From G965220205 sp965220205 (GTDB taxonomy: Bacteria; Chloroflexota; Dehalococcoidia; Lucifugimonadales; Australimonadaceae): a DNA stretch of 64,000 nucleotides. Under the pieces are notes generated by a model, which saw only the letters and a list, made by a program, of their open reading frames with translations, ran no database searches and was not told the DNA's origin. Within the stretch, counting starts at the first letter, position 1. Each line of letters starts with the position of its first letter. Positions 9,349 through 17,857 of this stretch are shown one piece after another. Made by a program: the position numbers and the translations under genes. The stretch lies in NCBI GenBank assembly GCA_965220205.1, contig OZ244812.1, positions 2,604,001 through 2,668,000 of the forward strand, given 5' to 3'.

Positions 9349-9749
9349 TCACCGCCGTCGACACGAATGTCCTGCTGGACATATTTCGGTCCGATGCCCC
9401 GCATCACTCCCAGTCGCGGGAGTGGCTTCGAGTTGCCTACGACGCTGGCGCCATCATCGTCTGCGACATGGTGTACGCGGAACTCGTTCCGGCGTTCGGC
9501 GACCGGGCTGCGCTGGACGGCGCGCTGCGGGAAATTAACGCGACGCTCTCTCCCATCGATACGTCGATCGCCTACGAGGCTGGGCTGCGCTGGGCGCGAT
9601 ATCGGCGCGCTGGTGGGCCGCGTGAACGAATTATTTCCGATTTCCTGATTGCAGCGCACGCCGTTGCTACAGCTGACGCCTTCCTCACTCGGGACCGCGG
9701 CTTCTACACGGCCTACTTTCCGGAGCTGAAGAGGCCCCAAGCCCAATGA
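9345..9749 (+). CDS. vapC: PIN-domain ribonuclease toxin
   Basis: A 134-residue protein starting with GTG inside the antitoxin stop (GTGA overlap). The acidic PIN residues are visible: D6 in VDTNVLLDIF, Glu in YAELVPAF, Asp in DFLIAAHA and Asp in LTRDRGFY. VapC toxins cleave tRNA or rRNA using magnesium held by these residues. All catalytic positions are intact, so the module should be functional. It ends just before the first Rieske 3'-end remnant. Confidence 0.93.
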   Translation: MITAVDTNVLLDIFRSDAPHHSQSREWLRVAYDAGAIIVCDMVYAELVPAFGDRAALDGALREINATLSPIDTSIAYEAGLRWARYRRAGGPRERIISDFLIAAHAVATADAFLTRDRGFYTAYFPELKRPQAQ

Positions 9750-9764
9750 CCAGCTCCGCCGACC

Positions 9765-9825
9765 CGACGAGAGTCCCTGGCGCGGCCACTGGCCGCGCCA
9801 GTTCTCGCTCGCCGGGAAGACGTTC
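9765..9825 (-). repeat. Rieske-gene 3'-end remnant, copy A
   Basis: Read on the minus strand this encodes VFPASENWRGQWPRQGLSS, matching the C-terminus (VFPASESWRDHWPYLRLSS) of the intact Rieske gene at 14569-15798. A stop codon lies two codons upstream of the match, so it is not part of a live gene. The upstream frame GAKPNLNTRGFV suggests remnant coding for a further 12 or so codons. It forms the left flank of the TPR gene, whose right flank is copy B. Confidence 0.75.
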
Positions 9826-9906
9826 TACACAAAGCCCCTCGTGTTGAGGTTCGGCTTGGCGCCGTAGGTAGTTGAGGGTGTTGTCCTTCGGTAGTGGAAA
9901 TGAACT

Positions 9907-10254
9907 GTGGCAAACCGACGAAGGCTATCGACACTCCTAGACATCGTCGATTCGGCGCCATCCCGAAGCGACAGGGCCATCGCACACTACAATCTTGGCC
10001 TCTTTCACGACAATAACGGCCGAGAGGCAGAGGCCACCCCTCACTACGAGGCCGCGCTGGAGCTGGGACTCGACGGCCCGACACAATCTCAAGCCCTCGC
10101 TTGGCTAGCTAGTAGCCTATACAAGATCGGCGCTCTGGAGGAGGCCGCCAGACGAGTGCGACAATCGCAATCCTTGGCGAGTGACGCAAGTTTAGTGCGG
10201 TTTCTAGCGGGTCTGGAGCGGCGAATCCTGCGGAGCGTAGCCTCTGCCTCGTGA
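9907..10254 (+). CDS. Small tetratricopeptide-repeat protein
   Basis: A 115-residue protein from a GTG at 9907. Residues about 23-95 read as two to three TPR helices (AIAHYNLGLFHDNNGREAEA, ALAWLASSLYKIGALEEAAR), a protein-protein interaction scaffold. It has no signal peptide or catalytic motif. The ribosome site is weak. The gene is isolated between two copies of a Rieske-gene 3' end, which suggests that it was inserted or stranded there. Its role is unknown. Confidence 0.7.
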   Translation: MANRRRLSTLLDIVDSAPSRSDRAIAHYNLGLFHDNNGREAEATPHYEAALELGLDGPTQSQALAWLASSLYKIGALEEAARRVRQSQSLASDASLVRFLAGLERRILRSVASAS

Positions 10255-10330
10255 GCCCGCCCTTCACCCGCGCGACGAGAGTCCCGGGTATGGTCAGTGG
10301 TCGCGCAAACTCTCGCTCGCCGGGAAGACC
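10253..10330 (-). repeat. Rieske-gene 3'-end remnant, copy B
   Basis: The minus strand reads DAVFPASESLRDH then a stop, aligning with the C-terminus of the Rieske gene at 14569, including the following 20 nt (GAGCCCGCCCTTCAC on the plus strand) that recur at 14558. It overlaps the last two bases of the TPR gene and abuts the DXS fragment. Confidence 0.78.
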
Positions 10331-10338
10331 GCGTCCGC

Positions 10339-10728
10339 CTATCCGGCCGCGGCTTCGCGATCAGCGGGACCGCGATTCCCTTGCGGCGAGGCTCCCGGGA
10401 AGAACGCGCGCAGGACCTGCTGGGCGATGCCCTCTGCGTCCAGCTCCAGACACCGCCGCTGGGCGTCCGCGGTGCTGCGCTCGATGAACGAGTCGGGGAA
10501 GCCGATGCGGTGGACGGACACGTCCTCCATCCCGGCCTCGGCGAGCGCCTTGAGCACGGCGGAGCCGAACCCGCCGGCAAGCACGTTCTCCTCCACGGTG
10601 ACGATGCGGCGCGTGCTGCGGGCGGCGTCCAACAGCAGGTCGACGTCGAGGGGCTTGACGAAGCGCGGGTTCACGACGCCGCAGACGATGCCGTACCCGG
10701 CGAGCTGGTCCAACAGCTGGCTGGACAT
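10339..10728 (-). pseudogene. Orphan C-terminal domain of 1-deoxy-D-xylulose-5-phosphate synthase
   Basis: A 129-residue frame beginning MSSQLLDQLAGYGIVCG, with NPRFVKPLD and TVEENVLAGGFGSAV, matches the transketolase C-terminal domain of DXS (about the last fifth of a protein of roughly 630 residues). The thiamine-binding and pyrimidine-binding domains are missing upstream. DXS makes 1-deoxyxylulose 5-phosphate for isoprenoid synthesis, and this fragment alone cannot. It has an ATG with GGAG nearby and an intact frame, so expression as a stand-alone domain is possible, but a truncated duplicate stranded by recombination is likelier. Confidence 0.72.
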
Positions 10729-10764
10729 GTGAGGGTCTCCTCAGGGAGCGTCGACTGTGGGCCG

Positions 10765-10834
10765 CTACGAGAACCGCGCCATCAGGTCGTAGGCGCGCGA
10801 AGCAGGGTCCATGCCCTGCTCAATGGAGCATGCC
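10765..10834 (-). pseudogene. Short unassigned C-terminal gene remnant
   Basis: The minus strand reads CSIEQGMDPASRAYDLMARFS followed by TAG, a clean-looking protein terminus with no start or upstream domain. It lies between the MpaB-like gene stop and the DXS fragment. I do not recognise the parent family. Confidence 0.3.
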
Positions 10835-12010
10835 TTACCACTTCGTGGACTCTTCCGCGTAGACGTGGTCGGGCAATGCGTAGCGGATTCCCTCTGCATC
10901 GAACAACGAAGTATCGAGCAACGAGGTGAACCTGCTCAAGTTGCTGTCTTCACGGCGTTTCCGAAGCAGCTTACTCAGGATATCGCCGTAACGCATTTGC
11001 GTTTTGAACCACCAGATAGCGCCAAAGGAGGACAAGGATGGGTATTCCAGCGCATCGGCAGTCTCATTTCTGATGAGTCCGCGGGAAATACAGTACACGT
11101 ACCGAGCTAAGCTACGGCGCGCGTCCGGCTCGGTTATTCCGGCAATCAACGGGGCTGCGTTGACCAATGAGTGCGCCATCGCGATCGATTCAGGCGCGAA
11201 AACTGGTTCGCACATGTGGCCGATGTCATACAGTTCTAAGGCATCTTCCCCATCGTGGAACAGGATGGTCTCAGGAATGCCCATGAGATAACCGGAGTAG
11301 CGCCAAACGTCCATGAAACTGGCGTACTCTTCATCATCGTACTTAGCGCCCAAGGTTTTCATATGCTTCAACAGCCTTGCCGAAAACGCGGAGATCGCGT
11401 AACCTAGGTGCGCCGCGCTGATCGGCAACCCCCAAGCTTCGGCATCCCATTCTCCTGATGTGGTCAGGAGATGTCTCACTCGAGCGTGAACTATCCTGAT
11501 TCGGACCGAAAGTTTCCAGCCGTCGCCATATCTGTACAGGCCGCCGGGGAGGAATATCTCCATCATGTGACGGTTGTTCTGCCCTAAACGCCTGACGCCT
11601 TGGTCGCGCACCCGCCCCGTGATGAAGAAGGATTTTGCTATATTCGTTGTAAAGCCCTCTATCAGAACGCCTGCAACGAACGCCGCCAGGATTATCGGCG
11701 AGTTCCTGTGAAACATGCGGACAGCTGGGGCGAATGCTGTGTAATCGAGCCATTCCGGAGGAGTTCCCGCTTCTCTGAAGAACTCTCGCAGCGAGGCCGG
11801 CGCGTTCCGCAGAGCCTCCTCGCCTTCTTCATTCATGGCTGCTTCAATGAGTCGCCTAGACTCTTCCGTGCCCAGCTCCGTGAGATCTTGCGCCATCGCT
11901 TCGCCCAGTGGGTCCCCAATGAGCGTGTGCGCAACGTAGTTGGACGCTATCTCAGGCGCAATAGCGCGGGCCTTTTCATAGCCTGGCTGGTAGTCGGTTG
12001 GTATGTTCAT
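10835..12010 (-). CDS. Oxygenase MpaB family protein (DUF2236, Lcp-like)
   Basis: A 391-residue protein. The pattern LREFFREAGTPPEWLD, then GFTTNIAKSFFITGR, then RIRIVHARVRHLL matches the MpaB/latex-clearing-protein domain, in which a conserved Arg-Lys/Thr segment and the His of RxxHAxVR surround a haem b. Members cleave C=C bonds of isoprenoids or act in fungal mycophenolate synthesis. It follows the MMPL transporter by 34 nt on the same strand and probably shares its transcript, which suggests action on a lipid or isoprenoid exported or sensed by MMPL (inference). No signal peptide is evident. Confidence 0.78.
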   Translation of the reverse strand: MNIPTDYQPGYEKARAIAPEIASNYVAHTLIGDPLGEAMAQDLTELGTEESRRLIEAAMNEEGEEALRNAPASLREFFREAGTPPEWLDYTAFAPAVRMFHRNSPIILAAFVAGVLIEGFTTNIAKSFFITGRVRDQGVRRLGQNNRHMMEIFLPGGLYRYGDGWKLSVRIRIVHARVRHLLTTSGEWDAEAWGLPISAAHLGYAISAFSARLLKHMKTLGAKYDDEEYASFMDVWRYSGYLMGIPETILFHDGEDALELYDIGHMCEPVFAPESIAMAHSLVNAAPLIAGITEPDARRSLARYVYCISRGLIRNETADALEYPSLSSFGAIWWFKTQMRYGDILSKLLRKRREDSNLSRFTSLLDTSLFDAEGIRYALPDHVYAEESTKW

Positions 12011-12044
12011 TGCTGCACCCGTATCAACTTCGACACTACAAACT

Positions 12045-14237
12045 TCATGCTTCTTGCGGTTCTACCCGCAGATCGGGAAGCCAACCCAGCCAAGACGGCA
12101 GGTACCAGTTCCGTGTGCCCAGCAGTTGCATGCTGGCGGGAACGAGTATGCCTCGCACCAGGGTTGCGTCGAGGAGCACTGCTACGGCTAGCCCGAACCC
12201 GGCTTGCTGGTTGACGACCATGTCGCCCGAGGCGAACCCGCTGAACACGGCAACCATGATGAGCGCCGCGCCCGTGATCAGGCCCGCCGTCGAACGGAGG
12301 CCGTAGGCTACGGACTCGGCGTTGTTCAGCGTCTGGTCGTACCGCTCGCGGATGCGGCTGAGCATGAAGACGTGATAGTCCATTGACAGTCCGAAGAGGA
12401 CCGCGAAGAGCACCAGAGGTATCCACACGTCGATGGTCTCGGTCTGCTGGAACCCGAACAGGTCTGCGCCGACGCCCTTCTGAAAGACCAGCACCATCAG
12501 CCCGTAGGCGGCGCCGACGGAGAGAAGGTTCATGATGATGGCTTTGATCGGGATGACGAGCGACCGGAAGACGATCAGCAGCAGGATGAAGCTGACGCCC
12601 AGAATCAACCCGAATGAGATGGGCGTGTACGTATCGACCACCCCGTTGAAGTCCAGGAACTCCGCGGACACGCCGCCGACGACGACCGTCGCCGGGACGC
12701 CGCTGAACGCCGCAGGGATGTAGTCGTCTCGCAGCCGCTCCACTACGCCGAAGGCCGCGCTGCCGCTTGGCGCCCCCGGCACTGGCGCCAGGAGCAGGCC
12801 GAGGTCTCCCGAAGCGCTGGCCTGCTGGATGAACGTCCCCAGCTCAGGGTCGGCCTCGATGGCCTCCCCCAACTGCGCGATCGCCGCTTGCACCTGCGGG
12901 TCGTTCACGTCCCCATCGATAACAATCTTGGTAGGGTTGACGTAGCCGAATGAGAACTTCTCTTCCAACACCTCGAACCCGGCCCGGGTATGCGAGTCCT
13001 CCGGGAAAACTTCAACGCTGTTGAAGCCCCGGTTGATGTCAAAGTAGTAGACGGACGCCCAGATCATCAGACCGCCGACCACGAGCACGCTGATCACCGG
13101 AAAGCGCATGGTGCGGTACGTGATGAACTCCCAGAAACCGTGACGCTGCTCGCCCTCGCCTCGCTCGCCCGCGGCCTTGCTGATGAATGGGAGCCGGAAG
13201 CGGTCAACCCTCGGTCCGAGCAGGACCAGAACGGCAGGCAGCAGCGTGAGCGTGGCTACGACCGAAACGATGACCACTGAGATCGCGCCGAGGGCCGTCG
13301 AGAAGAACAGCGTGTGCGGGATGATCAGTATGCCCACGAGCGCGATAACCACCGTCACCCCGCTGAAGAGCACCGTACGGTTCGCCGTAGCCCCTGTTCG
13401 GGCGACGGCTTCCCGCGTGCTCAACCCCTGCGCGAGCTCCTCCCGGAAGCGCGACACCACGAACAGCGAGTAGTCTATCCCCACGGCGAGGCCGATCATC
13501 GTTATCCACAGCTGCACGAAGAGGACCAGCTCGCCGAAGATGTTGCCGATGACCGCGACGATCGCCAGCGCTACCATGATGGAGAAGGCGGCCAGCCCGA
13601 TGGGTATCAGTGCAGCCACCACCGCCCCGAAGAGCACCAGGAGAATGAGGAGCGCCACCGGGATGCCGATACGCTCCCCCTGCACGAGGTCCGACTCCGA
13701 TAGCTCGCTGTTCTCGAAGGCGATAGTCGCGTCCCCCGCCACCAGGACGCGGAACCCGTCCTGGTGGTCCGCTTGCTCAACGAGATGGATGAGCTCTTCC
13801 GCGTTCTCGGTTGCCTCTGCAATCGATCCCGTCAGCTGCAGCGAAATGATGGTCGTTCCCCGGTCGGCGGACACCAGCCGCTCGTCGTTGGTTAGGTAGT
13901 GATTCAGCCCGCCGGCCACCACGTCCGGTCCGAGCGCGATGAGCGCTCCCGTTAGGTCCTCGACCTTGGACTGGAACGCCGGGTCTTCCACAGTCAGCGT
14001 TTCGGACTGCACGATGACCGCTTCGCTGAGCGGCGGGGCCAGCTGGGCCTCTTCGAGCAGGCCCTTAGCCTTCCAGGCCTCAACCTCGGTGAAAGTCGAG
14101 ATGAAGCGAAGCTCCGTGGTCAGCGCAGTGGGCAGCAAGTTCTGGCCGATCCCTCCCGAGACCAGCGCCAGCAGCAACCAAATGCCGATGGTCACCCACG
14201 GTTTTCGCGCACTGGCTCGAGCCAAGCGTTCCGTCAT
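12045..14237 (-). CDS. MMPL/RND family membrane transporter
   Basis: A 730-residue integral membrane protein. TM1 (about residues 14-36, WVTIGIWLLLALVSGGIG) is followed by a large extracytoplasmic loop, a block of about five TM segments near residues 190-340 (LLILLVLFGAVVAALIP, GIDYSLFVVSRFREEL), a second loop, and a second TM block with GLSMDYHVFMLSRIRERY. The GxDYSLF and SMDYHVF motifs are the paired proton-relay segments of MMPL transporters, which export lipids or hydrophobic compounds. The length is typical for non-mycobacterial MMPL. It forms an operon with the MpaB-like gene. The substrate is unknown. Confidence 0.9.
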   Translation of the reverse strand: MTERLARASARKPWVTIGIWLLLALVSGGIGQNLLPTALTTELRFISTFTEVEAWKAKGLLEEAQLAPPLSEAVIVQSETLTVEDPAFQSKVEDLTGALIALGPDVVAGGLNHYLTNDERLVSADRGTTIISLQLTGSIAEATENAEELIHLVEQADHQDGFRVLVAGDATIAFENSELSESDLVQGERIGIPVALLILLVLFGAVVAALIPIGLAAFSIMVALAIVAVIGNIFGELVLFVQLWITMIGLAVGIDYSLFVVSRFREELAQGLSTREAVARTGATANRTVLFSGVTVVIALVGILIIPHTLFFSTALGAISVVIVSVVATLTLLPAVLVLLGPRVDRFRLPFISKAAGERGEGEQRHGFWEFITYRTMRFPVISVLVVGGLMIWASVYYFDINRGFNSVEVFPEDSHTRAGFEVLEEKFSFGYVNPTKIVIDGDVNDPQVQAAIAQLGEAIEADPELGTFIQQASASGDLGLLLAPVPGAPSGSAAFGVVERLRDDYIPAAFSGVPATVVVGGVSAEFLDFNGVVDTYTPISFGLILGVSFILLLIVFRSLVIPIKAIIMNLLSVGAAYGLMVLVFQKGVGADLFGFQQTETIDVWIPLVLFAVLFGLSMDYHVFMLSRIRERYDQTLNNAESVAYGLRSTAGLITGAALIMVAVFSGFASGDMVVNQQAGFGLAVAVLLDATLVRGILVPASMQLLGTRNWYLPSWLGWLPDLRVEPQEA

Positions 14238-14466
14238 TAGGACGAGCCTCCCATTTCCTCATGAGCTGGGACGGTTTCCGAGTATCGCGGTATCGCCCCA
14301 GGCTTCTGAGGGTGACAATGGTAACAGAAGGACTTGGGGGACTTGTACTGTATCCGTGTCTCAACTGTGCTCGTTCAGCACAGGTCAGACGGGGAACTGA
14401 CCGTCCCGCGCGGCGGCGCCGGAGAAGGTGCTCCATGCGTGTCCGCCGCCCACGCGACTGACGGGC

Positions 14467-14550
14467 TTCCACCCATCCGACCACCTCCGCAACTCGCTTC
14501 GGCACCCGATGGCTCGTCCGCCGGTCCAAGGCCAAGTGCCGTTGCTTGAC
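14467..14550 (-). pseudogene. Fragment of IS5-type transposase C-terminus
   Basis: The minus strand reads KQRHLALDRRTSHRVPKRVA then EVVGWVE, aligning with KQRRSALDRRTSRH...RVRKRVEEVFGWLK of the intact transposase at 16142-17248. Only about 28 codons survive and an internal segment is deleted. It abuts repeat copy C at the end of the Rieske gene. The remaining 14238-14466 stretch has no gene I can support and probably contains the MMPL promoter. Confidence 0.7.
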
Positions 14551-14557
14551 GCGACAT

Positions 14558-14635
14558 GAGCCCGCCCTTCACCTGTGCGACGAGAGTCGCAAGTATGGCC
14601 AGTGGTCGCGCCAGCTCTCGCTCGCCGGGAAGACG
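14558..14635 (-). repeat. Rieske-gene 3'-end repeat, copy C (within the intact gene)
   Basis: This is the last 22 codons of the Rieske gene at 14569-15798 plus 11 nt downstream. It is the parent-like copy of remnants A (9765) and B (10253); all three are in the same orientation and separated by unrelated cargo. Confidence 0.75.
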
Positions 14636-15798
14636 TCTTGCACGGTGTCGATGTGCGTCATGTCGTTGTCGGCGGGGTCGGTGACGATGTGCGGCGGCTC
14701 GGCGCCGTCGTCGTGGGCCACGGCGGCGCGCACCAGGTAGTCGCGCACATTGATGATCCCGACGTCGCTCAGCCCCAGCCGTTCCCTCGTGCGGTCGAAC
14801 ACGCCCGAATAGTCCATCGTCTCGGTCACGCAAGCGTCTTGGACGAACACCGCGTCGATCCCCGAGAAATTGCCGGTCTTCATCTTCTCGCGGTCCTGCT
14901 TGTAACCGTTCGACATGTTCTCGAGCTTTCGGTAGTCGGGCCCGATGTGACTGGTGCGGTACACGTCCCCGGACTGCACGGGGCGGTCCAGGTAGCCCAT
15001 GTCGTAGCGCCAGGTAAGCCGGTCGTTGATCGGGACGTAGAAGTGGACCGCTCGGTTGACGACGGGGACCCATACCTCGCAGGGCATGACGAAACTCGAG
15101 ATGCGGACGTACTGTAGGGTAGGGTCGCGCTGCTTCCGGGTTGCGACGAGCCGGACGCCGAAATCTGTCGTCTCCGACTCGATTTCCGGCGCGAGGTCCT
15201 GCTGGCTCGGACGGTCCTGGGACTGCTGGTCGAAGTTCTGGTGCAGTTGCGACACGTGGGCCGAGTCGCATTCGCCCTCGAGTCCCTGGAGCCAGGAGCA
15301 CTCCAAGAGGTTCTTCGTCACCCAGAGATGGTCGCGGGGGATTTGGGCGTAGCGATAGTTGGGGAAGAGCGGCTGCTTGTCGGGCGGACCCAAGTACGCC
15401 CAAACGACGCCGGCCACCTCGTGCGTTGGGTACGAGGGGTGCTTGACCTTGTCCTTGAGCACGCTGCGCTCCGGCTCCGCGGGCGTGTCCAGCACATTGC
15501 CGTCGACGTCGTACTTCCATCCATGGTAGATGCAACGCAGTCCGCACTCCTCATTGCGGGCGTAGACCAGCGAGCTGCCGCGGTGCGAGCAGTGCTCGCC
15601 CAGCAGGCCGACTCGTCCGTTGGTGTCGCGGAACGCCACCAACTCCTCGCCGAGGACTCGCACCTGCACGGGCTTGCCGTCCGGCTCGGGAAGCTCCTCG
15701 GAGAGAAGCGCGGGAATCCAGTAGCGGCGCATCAGACGCCCCATGGAAGTCGCGGGCCCGGTCCTGGTCAGCAGATCGTTCTGTTCTGCGGTCAGCAT
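14569..15798 (-). CDS. Rieske aromatic oxygenase alpha subunit, copy 2
   Basis: A 409-residue protein. The ATG at 15798 follows GGAGGACACC. Rieske ligands are C70-x-H72 and C89-x2-H92, and the iron site is D178, H181, H186 in LEGECDSAHVSQLH. It is more divergent than the other copies: the residue before WLQ is Ser rather than Asn, and the cluster segment reads CSHRGSSLVYARNEECGLRC. It is monocistronic, with its own leader and promoter-like sequence, which are duplicated upstream of the lipoprotein at 18613. Its 3' end is the source or a sister of remnants A and B. The substrate is unknown and no reductase is nearby. Confidence 0.9.
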   Translation of the reverse strand: MLTAEQNDLLTRTGPATSMGRLMRRYWIPALLSEELPEPDGKPVQVRVLGEELVAFRDTNGRVGLLGEHCSHRGSSLVYARNEECGLRCIYHGWKYDVDGNVLDTPAEPERSVLKDKVKHPSYPTHEVAGVVWAYLGPPDKQPLFPNYRYAQIPRDHLWVTKNLLECSWLQGLEGECDSAHVSQLHQNFDQQSQDRPSQQDLAPEIESETTDFGVRLVATRKQRDPTLQYVRISSFVMPCEVWVPVVNRAVHFYVPINDRLTWRYDMGYLDRPVQSGDVYRTSHIGPDYRKLENMSNGYKQDREKMKTGNFSGIDAVFVQDACVTETMDYSGVFDRTRERLGLSDVGIINVRDYLVRAAVAHDDGAEPPHIVTDPADNDMTHIDTVQDVFPASESWRDHWPYLRLSSHR

Positions 15799-15870
15799 GG
15801 TGTCCTCCACGACGACGGGAGAATGGACGCCCTCTAGTGTACTGCGCAATGGATAGTATAGGCGCGCCTC
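15799..15870 (-). promoter_or_regulatory. Leader and -10-like element of Rieske copy 2 (duplicated at 18614-18697)
   Basis: On the minus strand, TATACT (15855-15860) lies 57 nt upstream of the ATG and is followed by the segment CCATTCTCCCGTCGTCGTGG and GGAGGAC. Nearly the same leader, including TATACT after GGCGCGCC, precedes the lipoprotein gene. The rest of 15871-16141 is GC-rich and holds no gene I can support; it may include the outer end of the IS. Confidence 0.45.
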
Positions 15871-16141
15871 CGGGTCAACCACGCAGGCGCGGGACCCGCG
15901 ACCGCGTCTGCGCCGGCACTCGGCGTTCGCGGAAGCGCCCTGGCGCCGCACGACGGCGCCGCGAGCGGGACCGACGTTCTCGAAGGCGGCAACTAGCAGG
16001 CTGATGAAGAATGCGAGTTTGGGGAATCGGGAGCGGGCCGGCGCCGGCATTGAGGCGCCGTTGGACGCCGATTCGGAGTAAGCGGCGCCCTGGATCGCCC
16101 CTGATCGGGCCGCTGGCGCCTCCGGTTGGGGCCTTTCATCC

Positions 16142-17248
16142 TCAACAGGCAGGGACCTCCCCCGGAGATGATGGGGGAGACATGAGCTTGGCCATGCGCA
16201 CGAGGTTGTACGCCGCCAGAGCCATCTCCGCCCAGAGGCCGTTGCGGGCCACGCCGCAGTAACGCAGCTTCCTTCCGCCCCCGACGGTCTTCAGCCAGCC
16301 GAACACCTCCTCAACCCGCTTCCGCACCCGCTGACTCGCCGCGTACCCCGCGTGACGGCTCGTCCGCCGGTCCAGGGCTGAGCGCCGTTGCTTCATGGCC
16401 ACGTGAGGCGTGATCTGGAACGAGCGGCAGGTGGCCACGAACTCCCGCGTGTCGTACCCCTTGTCGGCCCCGACCGTGATCCTCCGTGCTGTGGGGACCC
16501 GCTCCAGCATCGTCAGCGCCGCTGCCGTTTCAGCCGTCCCGGTAGCCTGCGACAGCACCACGTCCACCACCAGCCCATTCCGGTTCTCCATGAGCACGTG
16601 GCCGGCGAAGGACAGCTTCGCCGCCTGCCCCTCCCCCTTGCGCGCCAACAGCGCCTCCGGGTCCGTCGTCGATACATGGGTCGCGTTGGAACGCCGCTCG
16701 CCCCGGAAGTCCTTCCATGGGTTCCGCCCGCCTGCCCCCGTAGGCGGGTCCCTCTCCTCGTCCCTCGGCCGGACGCTCTTGAGGGAGGCCCACGCCTCCA
16801 GCAGGGTCCCGTCCACGCTGAAGTGCTCCTCCGACAGCAGGCGCTGCCGCCTCGCTTCGCTCACCACCGCCCCGAAGAATCGGCCCGTCACCTCATGCGC
16901 CAGCAGCCGGGTCCGGTTCTTGGCGAACGTCGACTGGTCGAAGGAACCGCCCCGGATGTTCAGGTCGAGGAACCACCGGAAGAGCATGTCGTAGGTCAGC
17001 CGTTCGCAGAACTGGCGCTCCGAGCGCACGGAGTAGAGCGCGATCAGCAAGCTCGCCTTCAACAGGTGTTCGGGCGGCACTGATGGCCGGCCTCTCTTGG
17101 CGTACATGCGGCTGAAGGTGGAGGACAACCCCTGAAGCACCCGGTCTGCCAGCGGCTTGATCCGCCGGATCGGGTGTTCCTGTGGGACCAGGTCCTCGGG
17201 GGTGAGCGCCACTAGACTCTCGATCTGCTGGTCGGATGTGCCGCGCAT
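16142..17248 (-). mobile_element. IS5-type DDE transposase
   Basis: A 368-residue transposase from the ATG at 17248 (GGGAGG upstream). The N-terminal DUF772-type domain (LLKASLLIALYSVRSERQFC) is followed by a DDE_Tnp_1 catalytic core: Asp in FSVDGTLLEAW, Asp in VGADKGYDTREF and Glu in RVRKRVEEVFGWLK. The gene appears intact. I could not identify convincing terminal inverted repeats or a target duplication, so the element boundaries are undefined. A decayed relative of its C-terminus lies at 14467-14550. The C-terminus continues past the usual YNLVRMAKL ending for about 12 residues. Confidence 0.9.
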
Positions 17249-17486
17249 GGCCGCCTCCCGTTCGTGCTGCGCCAAGCGTAACCAAACGCCTCCCCATCCG
17301 CACCTTCGCGTCCCTACCTTCGCATCCCTACCTCGCAGCCGTTTTTCATCACCCTGCTAGCGGCTAGGCGTAGCTCTCACAGAGGTTCTTGGCCTCCCTC
17401 TCGTGCTCGGCCGGCGGCGTTGCAGGCAGGGGCGGCGAGGCGGCCGTCGGCAACGCGGCGCGAGGGGCACGGACTCCCGTGTCTGG

Positions 17487-17653
17487 GCACGGGAATGACG
17501 GCGGGTGAGACGGGGAATGAACGAAAATGGGCCAAAATGACCGGAAATGGGCCCAAAACGTGAGGTTTCTCACTCGTAGATTGCAGAGTTTACGAGTGGA
17601 GGGGGCGAAATAGTGCGACATTCTGCGACATTTTGCGACATTTACTCGTAAAT
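17487..17653 (-). repeat. Iteron-containing dispersed repeat, copy R1
   Basis: Read on the minus strand from 17653, the first 42 nt are identical to copy R2 at 21366: ATTTACGAGTAAAT followed by three 10-bp iterons of the form (A/G)AATGTCGCA. Similarity continues imperfectly for about 110 nt more, including AAACCTCACGTTTT and a CACTCGTA...TACGAGTG inverted pair. A small frame, MSHYFAPSTRKLC...LRVRNLTF, runs through it and resembles one in R2. Neighbouring sequence in 17249-17857 holds a GACACGGGAATG-type palindrome, a CTTCGACGGGCTCAGGGCAG motif near 17699, and no gene I can support. Confidence 0.8.
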
Positions 17654-17698
17654 CGGGGGCACCTCGGCGCGCCAGGCCATGTGGTTGCGACGGCCCCC

Positions 17699-17720
17699 TT
17701 CGACGGGCTCAGGGCAGGCT
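17699..17720 (+). repeat. CTTCGACGGGCTCAGGGCAG dispersed motif
   Basis: A short intergenic motif seen here, inverted at 19581-19598 (CCTGAGCCCGTCGAAGG), and degenerate near 21316. Such TCGACNGGCTCAGG motifs are common intergenic repeats in many bacteria; here they accompany the IS/R1/R2 zone. Confidence 0.5.
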
Positions 17721-17857
17721 TCAATAGGCATGGTAGGGGTTGGGAGGCGTTGGGGGGAAGGGACGGGTGTCGCGCGCTGGGCTGGAATGCCCCACGCCCA
17801 CGTGGTAGGAGGCAGGGCGGGCCTCCCGCCTGTAAACAACGTGCTTGGGAACTGCAG

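Noticed and set aside
9765..14635. Integron-like gene cassette array
   Set aside because: The repeats are coding remnants of a Rieske 3' end, not structured attC sites, and no integron integrase is present.
16100..17360. Terminal inverted repeats of the IS5-type element
   Set aside because: I compared both flanks by eye and found only short GC-rich matches, not a convincing inverted pair.
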